NCBI GenBank assembly: GCA_964399955.1
Contig: CAYNST010000001.1
Location: 1 to 64,000, forward strand
Length of the DNA stretch: 64,000 bases
Direction: 5' to 3'
Source of the DNA: CAYNST01 sp964399955
GTDB lineage: Bacteria > Pseudomonadota > Gammaproteobacteria > Pseudomonadales > Cellvibrionaceae
This document shows, piece after piece, positions 50,876-60,167 of the stretch. A program made the position numbers and the translations under genes. Below the pieces are notes generated by a model, which saw only the letters and a list, made by a program, of their open reading frames with translations, was not told the origin of the DNA and ran no database searches. Position 1 is the stretch's first letter, and each line of letters begins with the position of its first letter.

Positions 50876-52468
50876 TTAATGCCAGCGAAAATCAAAGAGC
50901 CAGACTGTATCCGCACCCACGTCGGAATTGTTCAGCTGGCCCGAGACTGGCTTGGCCACGGTCGCCTGCCCACTGAAATGACGCCCCCATGCGAACCGCA
51001 GCCCGGCTCCGACGGCAGTGAAGCTGGCCTCATCGCCACTGGCGCCCGTCTGGGTCAGTCGGCTTCCCAAACCGTAGTCCACCAGCAGCAGCGGCTCCAG
51101 CCGCCAGGGTGTCTCCCCGCGACTGACGACAAGATTGGGCAAGCTCCATTCGGCTGTTGCCAGCACGGCTGCGTCGGCGTTGAAGAGCCCCGGATCAAAG
51201 CCACGCACGCCGTAAGATCCGGTCAGAGCAAACCGCTCTACACTTGGCAGTTGGGTTTTGGTGTACTGCCCGCGAAGGCTGGTTTGCAGCAGACTGCGCC
51301 AGCGGTCTTGCCCTATGCCTCGCAACGCCGAGGCGCTCAGGTCAAATTTCTCAAACTCTTCTGCCAGGTTGTTCCCGGCAAAGAACCGACCGTAGCTCAG
51401 ACCGGCGGACCCGTTCAGGATTATGCCGAGCTCGGGCAACTGCAACGCTTTGAACCACTCCAATGTGGCCGCCTGGCTGGTCTCCTGCTCTACCATGGAT
51501 CGCTGCATGTTCAAATTGCTGCGCTTCTCATGAACACCAAGGCGCAGGCTTGCGCGCCGAGCCGGATGGTGATCAAGCTGCTTGCTCAGGCCGGTGCGCA
51601 AGGTGGTGGCGTCTCCGCGCAGACCCAGGGCGGCAAAGCGATCACCCAGGGCAAATTGGTTGTTGCTGACGCTGATGTCCCACAAATAGTCCAGCCGGGC
51701 AAATGGCAGCGAATAACTGAGGCTGCCATAGGTGTTGTCCACGCCGTCAAGGGCGCGTAAGACCGCCAGTGAAAGGCGATCAAAGTTACCGGTCAACTGA
51801 TATTCCGTGACTTGCGCAATGACGCGATGGCGACCACTGGCAGCGCTGCCATGATTATCTGCCTTGAGTGAGTAGCTGCGTTTGCTGGCCGGCTCCACCC
51901 GTAGATTGAGCCGGGCGTCACCGGGATTTTGCCCCCGCGAATAAAAAGCAAATACGCGAACGCCCGCCTGCCCCTTCAGCGCCTGAACACGCTCCTCAAT
52001 CCGTGGCCCGTAGAGCAGCTTGCCAAGCAGCGGGTTGAACTGTTTTTTGAAGCGCCGGTCAGGCCAGCGGGTCTCATTGATGACGTGCACATCGGTCAGC
52101 ACACCCTCACGCAATTTCAGCTGTACCACGCCCCGATCCACGCGTTGTGGAGGAAGGTAAACGGTATGAAATATAAACCCAAGGCCGCGCATATACCGGG
52201 TTATGGCGTCGGCAACCTCGTGCATTTCATCGGCTGTCATGGCGGTGGGATAGCGGGCGCGCTCTTCGGCCAGCGTCTTGCGAATCGCGTTGAGATCCAG
52301 CGGGTAGTCATCAACCGACGAAAACCCATCCAGGCTGAAACTGGCAACCGCAAAGCGTGCAGGCCCGGCCTGGGCAGCGCCGGACTGAGCGGCAACGGCT
52401 GCAGCCGAGCCGCACAGCATTAGAGGCATCAGCAAAAAATACAAAAGAAGCACACTGTGCAACCGCAT
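50876..52468 (-). CDS. TpsB (ShlB/FhaC/HecB)-type outer-membrane transporter
   Basis: 530-residue outer-membrane protein of the two-partner secretion family. Start at 52468 gives a signal peptide ending SAAAVAAQ; longer ORF rejected. A POTRA-like region (about 35-130) has LNAIRKTLAEER and VVQLKLREGVLTDVHV; the ShlB-type and barrel regions follow, with the loop-6 motif YGVRGFDPG and a C-terminal aromatic strand ending FDFRWH. No TpsA exoprotein with a TPS domain or a filamentous repeat gene lies in the window, so the substrate is elsewhere, or this is a TpsB-like transporter of another cargo. Upstream of the YfiR/kinase pair on the same strand (281 bases apart). Confidence 0.87.
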   Translation of the reverse strand: MRLHSVLLLYFLLMPLMLCGSAAAVAAQSGAAQAGPARFAVASFSLDGFSSVDDYPLDLNAIRKTLAEERARYPTAMTADEMHEVADAITRYMRGLGFIFHTVYLPPQRVDRGVVQLKLREGVLTDVHVINETRWPDRRFKKQFNPLLGKLLYGPRIEERVQALKGQAGVRVFAFYSRGQNPGDARLNLRVEPASKRSYSLKADNHGSAASGRHRVIAQVTEYQLTGNFDRLSLAVLRALDGVDNTYGSLSYSLPFARLDYLWDISVSNNQFALGDRFAALGLRGDATTLRTGLSKQLDHHPARRASLRLGVHEKRSNLNMQRSMVEQETSQAATLEWFKALQLPELGIILNGSAGLSYGRFFAGNNLAEEFEKFDLSASALRGIGQDRWRSLLQTSLRGQYTKTQLPSVERFALTGSYGVRGFDPGLFNADAAVLATAEWSLPNLVVSRGETPWRLEPLLLVDYGLGSRLTQTGASGDEASFTAVGAGLRFAWGRHFSGQATVAKPVSGQLNNSDVGADTVWLFDFRWH

Positions 52469-52725
52469 TGTTATTATCTGTACCTGGATGGAAGGGACTG
52501 CGAAGGTGAACCCGAACCAAGATGCCGTGCTCAACCCCAACCGGCAGCTCAGAATTCACGGCTGCGGCAGCCTTTTTGAACGTGCCTTAACTATAGACCA
52601 ACCAGGCACATTGACAGGGGCTGCGGCAAACCATCGCCCTCCTCCCGACCAGAGGTGACTGCGGCCCATCAAGGCTTCAGACCCAATCTGACAAGCGTCA
52701 AAGCGGGTTGCAGCACGCTGTGTTA

Positions 52726-54000
52726 ATGAATAGCTGGTCGTTCCATTCCGAGACGGGAGCGGATGCGAGAGAATTTGTGCTGTGCAAAGCGAAAGCTTGC
52801 GCTGGATGCTGGCTTATACCATCCTTAACCCAGAGATATGCCGCTGCCAACACGACGGAGCGGACGGATCAGCAAACGACCGTGCGAGAAATCGAGTTGC
52901 CAAACCTAAAAGTGTTATTGGTTGATGACCACGGGCTCTTTCGCCATGGGCTAGAGATGCTTCTGGCATCACACCTGCCGTCAACCGAGATCCTGCATGC
53001 GAGCACAGGCCAGGAAGCACTGGACCTGCAAGCCACGCATGCGGACATTGACCTGGTATTGCTGGACTACAACCTGGGCGCGGACCACGGCCTGGACATC
53101 CTGCATCGCATGAAGCTGTCCGACCCCTCACTTCCGATCACCATGGTCTCCGGTCGGGACGATCCACAGGTTATTCTCAGTGCACTGGGCAGTGGCGCCA
53201 GTGGATTTATCCAGAAGAACCTCGAACCCGACGACATGATCGCCGCCATAGAGCTGGTCCTTGACGGCGGCATGTACATACCTCCCAGCATGTTGAACAG
53301 CGAAGACGCAGAGGAGTCGACCAGGCCCAGCACCAACCGGCAGAAGCAACTGCACCATTTGGCCGAGATTGCTCGCAGCGTTATCAGAGAAAAGAAGCTG
53401 GATGTGCGCATGCAGGCCGAGATAGAGAGCGAGATGACCTCTGCGCTCAACAAGCTGCTGCTGGAGCTGCAGCAGGACAGAACCCGACTGGAAGTATTGG
53501 CTTTTCAGGACGACCTGACCGGCGTTGCCAACCGCCGCCTGTTTCTGGAGCGGCTGGAGCAGGCACTGCGCAACTGCAGGCGTAACAAAACGCGCCTGGC
53601 CCTGGTTTACCTGGATCTGGATCACTTCAAGCAGGTCAACGATTCGCTGGGGCACGCGGCGGGTGACGTTCTGCTGCAAGCTACCGCCAGTCGCCTGAGC
53701 AGTGAAGTGCGCGAGGTGGATACCGTGGCTCGCCTGGGTGGCGACGAGTTTACCCTGGTACTGGTGGATATTCAGTCTGAGGCGGGCCTTCGCAGCCAGC
53801 TGACTCGCCTGCGCAATACCCTGAAGCAACCGGTTGCCTTGGAAGATGGCAAACAATGGAGTCCGTCCACCAGTATTGGCGCCGCGATCAGTGATGGTTC
53901 TGATAGCTCGGCAGACTTGATGAAACGCGCAGACGAGTGCCTGTATGAAGTCAAGCAGCGCGGCCGTGACGCGTTTTTCATTGATGGCGGAGGCGCTTGA
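52726..54000 (+). CDS. response regulator with GGDEF output (diguanylate cyclase)
   Basis: Receiver domain (KVLLVDDHGLFRHGL, Asp in LVLLDYNLGADHG, Lys in GFIQKNLEPDD) linked by a coiled-coil-like helix (about 225-260) to an intact GGDEF domain (DDLTGVANRRLF, DLDHFKQVNDSLGHAAGD, RLGGDEF). No upstream I-site RxxD is evident. The start is unclear: ATG 52726 is used, an in-frame GTG at 52882 would give a more typical N-terminus (REIELPNLKVLLVDD), and a TTG occurs at 52708. Phosphorylation of the receiver probably activates c-di-GMP synthesis. Divergent from the TpsB gene; the YfiR/kinase pair nearby could be its input (inference). Confidence 0.87.
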   Translation: MNSWSFHSETGADAREFVLCKAKACAGCWLIPSLTQRYAAANTTERTDQQTTVREIELPNLKVLLVDDHGLFRHGLEMLLASHLPSTEILHASTGQEALDLQATHADIDLVLLDYNLGADHGLDILHRMKLSDPSLPITMVSGRDDPQVILSALGSGASGFIQKNLEPDDMIAAIELVLDGGMYIPPSMLNSEDAEESTRPSTNRQKQLHHLAEIARSVIREKKLDVRMQAEIESEMTSALNKLLLELQQDRTRLEVLAFQDDLTGVANRRLFLERLEQALRNCRRNKTRLALVYLDLDHFKQVNDSLGHAAGDVLLQATASRLSSEVREVDTVARLGGDEFTLVLVDIQSEAGLRSQLTRLRNTLKQPVALEDGKQWSPSTSIGAAISDGSDSSADLMKRADECLYEVKQRGRDAFFIDGGGA

Positions 54001-54145
54001 CCGCCACTCGGGTAGAGGGTGCCACTTCCGCTCAGTCGACCGCTGCCCCCTTCTGTACGATGCAGGGCGAGCATTGGCGCTTGCGATCCCGATGACCAGG
54101 CTCAGGCAACTGCCGGCCAACCCGGATGGGAGTGTATAGCTACCG

Positions 54146-54271
54146 TCAGCTCTGATACTTCCGTAACAGCGCCTCGCGGTCTTTTTTGGACAATGCCTGC
54201 ATACGGGGACAGGATTTACAGGCCTTGCCCTTCTTCTTATAGCTTTTACAGCACTTCTTTTTGTTACCCAT
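54146..54271 (-). CDS. 41-residue Cys/Lys-rich protein
   Basis: Start at 54271 chosen because the protein then begins MGNKKKCCKSYKKKGK; the 38 upstream codons of the open frame look random. It has CC and CKSC motifs (KACKSCPRM) and a helical C-terminus LSKKDREALLRKYQ. Small proteins with this Lys-rich CKxCP layout occur in pseudomonads and relatives (from memory); metal or nucleic-acid binding is inferred from composition. Weak GAG ribosome binding site. Confidence 0.65.
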   Translation of the reverse strand: MGNKKKCCKSYKKKGKACKSCPRMQALSKKDREALLRKYQS

Positions 54272-54796
54272 AAATCTCAACCCACGCGACGGCTCACGAT
54301 CTTCCGCTGTCTGCTGTCGTTTCCAGCCGTTCAGCCCTGGGGCCTGCGGGCTTGACCCCGCACTGGCCGGACCCGGAAGAATCAAGCTTCGCCCCCACTA
54401 TTCTACGCAGGGCGGCACTGGCGTGTTTTTTTACACTCTGGCGGCCCCCTTACCTACTCATTCCGTTGCTGGCCTGCGGCAGGCCCGGAAATGGCAGGCC
54501 CTGCGGCTTCAATGCGTGGCGCAAGTCACGCGGGAACCATGAACCAGCGGGCGTCCATTAGCAATAGTTTGTTCCGCAATGGCGCGCCACCGGCAATTGG
54601 CGCCCGTCTTGCAGCGCATTAAGGGACAAAACACAAAGTGTGCCTGTGTAGCGCTGCCTGCAAATGCCCATCACCACCAAACCGCCTTTGTGGTAATACA
54701 GCGGTCACTTGTGCTGATTAAGCTTGGAGCGTGGAGACACCAACTTGGTGCAAAACGCCCAAGCCAACGCCTGTTCAACCAAAAGTGGGGTTTGTC
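54272..54796. other. 525-base intergenic region
   Basis: Between the divergent Cys/Lys-rich gene and a hypothetical exported protein. Contains GC-rich short inverted repeats (e.g. 54475-54500 region) and a TTTTTTT run near 54430, but no convincing gene or terminator. ORFs in several frames overlap each other without ribosome binding sites. Confidence 0.4.
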
Positions 54797-55138
54797 ATGC
54801 AAGTCAAACATATAGCCTTTGCTGGCGCAGTAGGTTTAGCCCTCAGCGTTCAATCCGCATTACGCCCTATGTTGCAGCGCAATGGCGGGTGGCTCGCGGG
54901 TCGTCGCCGCCTTCCACTACAGCGCGCAGCCGCCAGCGCAGAGGATGTGCCCGCCTTTCACAGCGGCTCTACCTTCACTCATCCCAGGCATCAGGCTTTT
55001 GCCTCCTGCCGCCCGCAGCAAAGCGGCCTTCAGGATGACACCTGGGAAGACTACTCCGACCTGCCAGACGAGGTACAGCAGGCCGGTGGCATGGGTATTA
55101 CTACAGGCCTGATGGCTAACCGCGCGCAAACCGACTGA
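54797..55138 (+). CDS. hypothetical exported protein
   Basis: 113-residue ORF. The ATG at 54797 has a GGGG 6 bases upstream and starts a plausible signal peptide (HIAFAGAVGLALSVQSA). The middle (30-75) is Arg- and Ser-rich and reads like out-of-frame sequence, while the last 38 residues (LQDDTWEDYSDLPDEV followed by GGMGITTGLMANRAQTD) look natural. It may be a small exported protein or a frameshifted remnant. No family recognised. Confidence 0.35.
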   Translation: MQVKHIAFAGAVGLALSVQSALRPMLQRNGGWLAGRRRLPLQRAAASAEDVPAFHSGSTFTHPRHQAFASCRPQQSGLQDDTWEDYSDLPDEVQQAGGMGITTGLMANRAQTD

Positions 55139-55396
55139 AGCAAAGCGCCGGTCACCGCCCTTGGCTGACCGGGTCGCACCGGTTCAGCTTCAGCAACACC
55201 GGCAGCAACAGCTCCCGCTGCGGGGGCTTGTTCGCAGCGCAAAAGCGCAGGCTACCCCAGTCCAGCTCCCGCCTGATGGCTCCTGCACCCACCCTTGCCG
55301 CTCAACTGCCCGCTTGACCTGTCCCGCACTTGTGCAGCAGCATAGGCAAAATCCGGGCACTCGCCCTTTCATTGTTTTTGTCGAGGAATGCGTGCT

Positions 55397-56395
55397 ATGA
55401 ACCGTAGCTTGAATTGGGGCATCATTGGTGCCGGCATCATCGCTCACAAGATGGCAGAGGCCATAGAGATTGACGGTGACAGCAGGCTGGTTGCCGTGGC
55501 TTCAAAAACCGCCGAGAAGGCAAAGGACTTTGCCGACCAGCACGGTATTGTGGCCTGCGCCGACTACCAAACCCTGGTCACGCGGGAGGATGTCGATGTT
55601 GTTTACATAGCCACCACTCACAATTTTCACTATGAAAACGCTGAGCTGGCGCTGCACAACGGCAAACACGTACTGGTGGAAAAACCCTTCACAGTCAACG
55701 CCGATCAGGCGCATCGCCTGATTGAACTGGCCAGGAAGAACAACCTGTTTTTGATGGAAGCCATTTGGGTACGCTTCCTGCCCAGCATGATCCGCCTGAA
55801 GCAAATTCTCCAGTCCGGCACCATCGGCGAGATAAAACTGTTCTCATTGAGCTTTGGCGGTGTTGCGCCGCAACAGTATCTGCCGCGCCTCACAGACCCC
55901 GAACTGGCAGGCGGCGTAACCCTGGACATGGGCATTTACCCCATTACTTTTATCAACTATCTGCTGGATGACCTTCCCAATGAGGTCCACTCGTTTTGCC
56001 GCTTTGCGGAAACCGGTGTGGATGAAATAGCCAGCTATCAATTCAAATACGCCTCCGGCTGCCTGGCCACAGTCAATACCAGCTTCAACCTGCTGACCAA
56101 GCAGGAGGCGATGATCTACGGCTCCAAAGGCTTTGTCGAGTTTCCATTTTTTCAGCAGGGGCAAGAGTTCAAGGTTTACGTACACAACGGCACCCGGGAT
56201 GTGGAGAAAGTGGACACGGTGACAGAGACCAATCATTTGAACGGGTTCATCTATCAGGTGGCTGAAGTGGTGCAATGCATAGGTGGTGGGCACCTGGAGA
56301 GCAAGACCATTCCCCTTGAAGAGACACTTAACACCATGCGCCTGATGGATAAAATGCGCGCCGACTGGGGCTTCTCCTACCCGTTTGAGCGCTAG
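55397..56395 (+). CDS. Gfo/Idh/MocA-family oxidoreductase
   Basis: 332-residue NAD(P)-dependent oxidoreductase. The ATG at 55397 has GAGGA 9 bases upstream, so it is preferred to the ATG at 55388. Rossmann motif WGIIGAGIIAHKMAE, catalytic lysine in HVLVEKPFTVN, and GGVTLDMGIYPITFINYLL in the C-terminal domain. The pattern is that of dihydrodiol/xylose/glucose-fructose oxidoreductase-like enzymes. It stands alone, so its substrate is open; a sugar alcohol or aldose is most likely. Confidence 0.9.
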   Translation: MNRSLNWGIIGAGIIAHKMAEAIEIDGDSRLVAVASKTAEKAKDFADQHGIVACADYQTLVTREDVDVVYIATTHNFHYENAELALHNGKHVLVEKPFTVNADQAHRLIELARKNNLFLMEAIWVRFLPSMIRLKQILQSGTIGEIKLFSLSFGGVAPQQYLPRLTDPELAGGVTLDMGIYPITFINYLLDDLPNEVHSFCRFAETGVDEIASYQFKYASGCLATVNTSFNLLTKQEAMIYGSKGFVEFPFFQQGQEFKVYVHNGTRDVEKVDTVTETNHLNGFIYQVAEVVQCIGGGHLESKTIPLEETLNTMRLMDKMRADWGFSYPFER

Positions 56396-56425
56396 GCGGT
56401 ACGCCTGTCAACGGGCTGCGACGAG

Positions 56426-59400
56426 TCAGGGCTGGCGCAGCAGCTCCTGCCAATAAAGAATGCGGTCGTGGCCGCGGTAAACGCCAAAGGTGTAATTGCC
56501 CGTGAGCGGTGTGGCATCGTTGTGGTTGCCGTCGCCGTTCCAGTCAAACCGCAGCCAGGGGTAGGCCGTCAAGTCCACTTGCACCTGGAAGCTGCCGGTG
56601 TTGCCCGCGCCCGGGGCGCTGAAGTGGTGTCTCGCGTCGCCGGCACTGAAGTTGACGGCCTGAGCCGTCAGGTTGCCGTAATGGCCGGTGCTGATGCCGG
56701 CACCCACAGCAATATTGCGATTGGCGGCACTGTTGATGGCGCCGTCCGGGTAGTTCACGACCGCCCGTGCCAGCGCTGTACAGCTGTCGTCTGCGTTGCT
56801 GCGCCAGGCGTTACCCGTCCAATATTCTGTGAGAAACGCCACTGGCAGGTCCGCAGTCTCAGGGCCGTAGGCATCGTCCAACCGCAGCCGCCCGTGCCGT
56901 AGCCGGGTTTGTCCTACACGCACCGCATCTGTATGGCCGTTGAGGCTTGTGTCCAGGTCCAGGTCCGCTGCCGCCAAGCCTACGCCGTCTGCGTCCTGCA
57001 GAAGCACGCCCAGCAAGACCTGCTGGAACGGCCCATCCGGCGAGGGTGCCCGCTCTACGCGCAACTGGCTCACCAAGGCTCCACTGCCCTGCGCCCAGGC
57101 AAACTGGTTGCCGGGGTTTGCCAAACGGGTGCTCAAAGATGTGGGGCCCAATGCGTCCAGCGCCCGGAAGTTCACCTGCCCCAGGCCGGGGGCAAGCCTG
57201 GCATAGCCGCCGGCATAGTTTCTGGTCAGGCTGTTTCGGGCGCTCAAGGCGTCCACTGCATAGTTGACCGTGAAAGGCTGTGCAAGATAGGTAAAACCCA
57301 AGCCCGCGCTGCAAGCCGGCACCAGGGTAGAGTTGGTCACGCGCATGCGCGCCGGATTGAAACGCCCTACTCTACCCGACCGGCCGCCGATCACCCTAGG
57401 GTTGGCCAGGTACTGACTGCCCGTCAACCGGGCGCTCAACTCTATCACCCCCACTTCATTGAAATACACATTGCTGGTGGAGCCGCTTCCGCCGGTAAAG
57501 TTGCCAATGCGCCGCGCGTCGGCAGGTGCCGCAACGGAAGAACCCAACTGCGGGTCTTCCCCCCCCTGGGGAGAAAGTAAATAGGCATTGAGGGTGACGC
57601 TTTGGGCAGGCACTTCCCGACCAAAGGACACCAGGCTGGCATTGTCACTCAGGTTGGCGTTATTGCCCGGCTCGTTGTCTTGATGACCGTCCGGTAGACC
57701 GTCGTTGTTCTGATCGTCACCTGCCTGCCAGGCAACTGCGCGTACGTTCACGGTAAAATCGCTGCCTGCTGCACGGAACACGGCACCGCTGGCATCCGCC
57801 GCTGCAGGATTGCCCGGCACGGAAACATGCAAACCAAACGGGCGCACGCTCAGCAGGGGGCTGGAGCCCAGAATGGGCTGGTCGGAAAATGCCAGGCTGG
57901 TGTCGGCAAAACTCAAATGGTACTGGCCCACATCCGTCGTGTGCAGACTGACGGTTTCCGTACCCGCGCTGAATTGCACATTCAGATTGGCCGTGCCGGG
58001 CAGGCTGTTGGGCAAGCTTGCCGTATGGACCGAGCTTTGCAACTGCGCGGCGGCACCGCCGGGGTCAGCGCTGCTGCGGACAAGCCAGGCGCTGAGTTGA
58101 CTTGCCTGGTAACCGCTGGCCACCTGACACACGCCGGTAACTGGGTCCTGCCGCATCATGCGGATACGCCATTTGTGCGGCCGGCCTGCCACCACATCCT
58201 GGGCAAGAGTGTCTGCACTGTCCACCACAAAGGCATTGGCCTGGAAGGTGACCGCTGCCTCGCCGGCGATGCCGGCGACTGCCTCGTTAACCTGAACGTT
58301 AAGACTTTGCGCATGACTGTTGGATAGACGCAACCGCACACTGCCAGAATCCCCCGCCACAAAAGTATAACTGGCTGCGCCGGAGTTGCCCGCCCCGGGG
58401 GTAAGCGTGCCTGCGGCGTCGGCGGCATTGCCGGTTTTGGACCAGTCGCCGCGATTGGTGGAGGTGCTCAGGGCCACCGTGCCCGTGTAACCGGTCAGTA
58501 TCTGGCCTTGAGCATTGCGCATGGTGATCACCACTTCGCTGGGGGAACAGGTACTGGCCGATGAAGGGGTTTGCACTTGGATTTGGGTAAGTGCGCTCAC
58601 AGGGGAGCAGGTGTAGCGCTGAGCCATCAGGGAATTGATCTGGTCGACGTCCAGCATGGATGAAAACAGTTGAACGTCGTCGATCATGCCATCAAAACGC
58701 CGCGTCATGTTATTGCCGCCCAATTGACCGGCAATGGTGATGGGATCATTATTGGCATAAACCATGGCGGAATTGCTTAGCGACGCCGCCAATACCCCGT
58801 TGATGTAGATGGCCTGACTGCCCAGCCGGAAGGCTACTGCAATGTGGTGCCATGTATTGGTAGCAAGAGGGCGCCCGACTGCCGTAAGACTGCGGTTATT
58901 ATTACCGCCCCACCAGTAAAGCAGTTGACCATTTGGGTCCAGGTGCACTTGCCACTGATCGCCCTTCACCAATATGGATTGCAAGTCCAAGCTTGGCCAA
59001 GCCCGCGGATTCACCCATGCGCTCAAGGTGTGCTCGATGCTATCGAGTTTGGAATTGGTACCGGGGTCATTGATCTGCAAATAACCGTCTGCGGTGCCTT
59101 TGAAATCGCCACTGAGGCAGGTGCCCGGGTTGCCAGGTAGAGCCGGGTTGGCGTGTTGCGTCTTGGGCAGTCCGTTCAGGCTGACGGCGCGCCCGTGCAG
59201 GTTGTTGCCGGACGAATCAAGCATCTCATTTGCCGCACCCGTCCAGGATGTTTGTTCCATAAGCCAGCGCCCAACCGGCGGTGGCGGCGGGCGGCTGTTG
59301 GAGCAGAAGGAGTCAAAGCCTGCGTTGGCCACGGCGGCGGCATCGAAGTAGATACTTGCATTGGAGTCTAATGAGATGGTTCCACCGGCGGTGACCGCGC

Positions 59401-60055
59401 CGGTGACAACGGCGTCGCTGTCTAGAGAAACTCCTCCATCGGCGTACACGATTGCATCAACGGAATAGCCGTCTATTACGACACTCCCCTTAGTATACAA
59501 GAACAGATAGGAGCTCGCTAAACTCGGGTTGACTCTGGTGCGTGAGCCAAAGGACACGCCGGACTGGGCGTAGACTCTGGTCGTCCCGGCCGTGCTAAGT
59601 ATGATCTCGCCACCGAGGGAAACGCTCAAACTGCGTGTTACCACGTAAACCCCCGGCAACAATGTCAGGGTACCGGAGATACCTACGCTAATATCTCGAT
59701 AAGTACCGGGGGAGAGCGTCCGCGATTGCAACCAACCTACGGTAATATCATTTGAGGAACTGGGAAAGTTGTAAGCTGTTCCAGTGGGAACCAGATTGTT
59801 AGATTTGGAACAGTTTGTCGAGACACAAGTATTGAAGGCCAAGAGGGAGTGGCTGAGGTTGCGAGTATCGAGAACACCGTCCGGGCTGCGATACACCTTA
59901 CTGCCCCAGCTAAAGCTTATCCCACCGGTATTCGTTGTGCTGGAAGCCCCATCCGGGAAGATGTCGTAGCAGGCCGCCGCCATAGCTCGCGGTGCCCAAC
60001 CGGTGGTCCAGGCCAAAAGACAAAGGCTGATGATGAGTGCGCTGCGTACAGCCAT
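56426..60055 (-). CDS. MshQ-like large exported protein with LamG domain
   Basis: 1209-residue exported protein. The start at 60055 gives the signal peptide MAVRSALIISLCLLAW through RAMAA; an upstream extension is rejected. Residues 30-255 are a Ser/Gly-rich beta-helix-like region (ITVGWLQSRTLSPGTYRDI, VVTGAVTAGGTISLDSN). After a PPPPP stretch a LamG/concanavalin-like domain (about 275-470, contains ILVKGDQWQVHLDPNGQLLYW, NTWHHIAVAF). An Ig-like segment follows, then the DUF6701 C-terminal half of MshQ proteins (about 560-1209) with NPARMRVTNSTLVPAC and LTGNYTFGVYRGHDRILYW at the end. In MSHA loci mshQ is the last gene; here no other msh gene is present. Confidence 0.87.
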   Translation of the reverse strand: MAVRSALIISLCLLAWTTGWAPRAMAAACYDIFPDGASSTTNTGGISFSWGSKVYRSPDGVLDTRNLSHSLLAFNTCVSTNCSKSNNLVPTGTAYNFPSSSNDITVGWLQSRTLSPGTYRDISVGISGTLTLLPGVYVVTRSLSVSLGGEIILSTAGTTRVYAQSGVSFGSRTRVNPSLASSYLFLYTKGSVVIDGYSVDAIVYADGGVSLDSDAVVTGAVTAGGTISLDSNASIYFDAAAVANAGFDSFCSNSRPPPPPVGRWLMEQTSWTGAANEMLDSSGNNLHGRAVSLNGLPKTQHANPALPGNPGTCLSGDFKGTADGYLQINDPGTNSKLDSIEHTLSAWVNPRAWPSLDLQSILVKGDQWQVHLDPNGQLLYWWGGNNNRSLTAVGRPLATNTWHHIAVAFRLGSQAIYINGVLAASLSNSAMVYANNDPITIAGQLGGNNMTRRFDGMIDDVQLFSSMLDVDQINSLMAQRYTCSPVSALTQIQVQTPSSASTCSPSEVVITMRNAQGQILTGYTGTVALSTSTNRGDWSKTGNAADAAGTLTPGAGNSGAASYTFVAGDSGSVRLRLSNSHAQSLNVQVNEAVAGIAGEAAVTFQANAFVVDSADTLAQDVVAGRPHKWRIRMMRQDPVTGVCQVASGYQASQLSAWLVRSSADPGGAAAQLQSSVHTASLPNSLPGTANLNVQFSAGTETVSLHTTDVGQYHLSFADTSLAFSDQPILGSSPLLSVRPFGLHVSVPGNPAAADASGAVFRAAGSDFTVNVRAVAWQAGDDQNNDGLPDGHQDNEPGNNANLSDNASLVSFGREVPAQSVTLNAYLLSPQGGEDPQLGSSVAAPADARRIGNFTGGSGSTSNVYFNEVGVIELSARLTGSQYLANPRVIGGRSGRVGRFNPARMRVTNSTLVPACSAGLGFTYLAQPFTVNYAVDALSARNSLTRNYAGGYARLAPGLGQVNFRALDALGPTSLSTRLANPGNQFAWAQGSGALVSQLRVERAPSPDGPFQQVLLGVLLQDADGVGLAAADLDLDTSLNGHTDAVRVGQTRLRHGRLRLDDAYGPETADLPVAFLTEYWTGNAWRSNADDSCTALARAVVNYPDGAINSAANRNIAVGAGISTGHYGNLTAQAVNFSAGDARHHFSAPGAGNTGSFQVQVDLTAYPWLRFDWNGDGNHNDATPLTGNYTFGVYRGHDRILYWQELLRQP

Positions 60056-60167
60056 TGGCGAAGTCTGCCACGAGAATGATGAATAGATCACTTGAGTATA
60101 GTCCGCTCTCCTCTTTGCTGCGTCTACACCCACAACCTGCCTGCCCTCTGCAACCTGGATCCACAAG

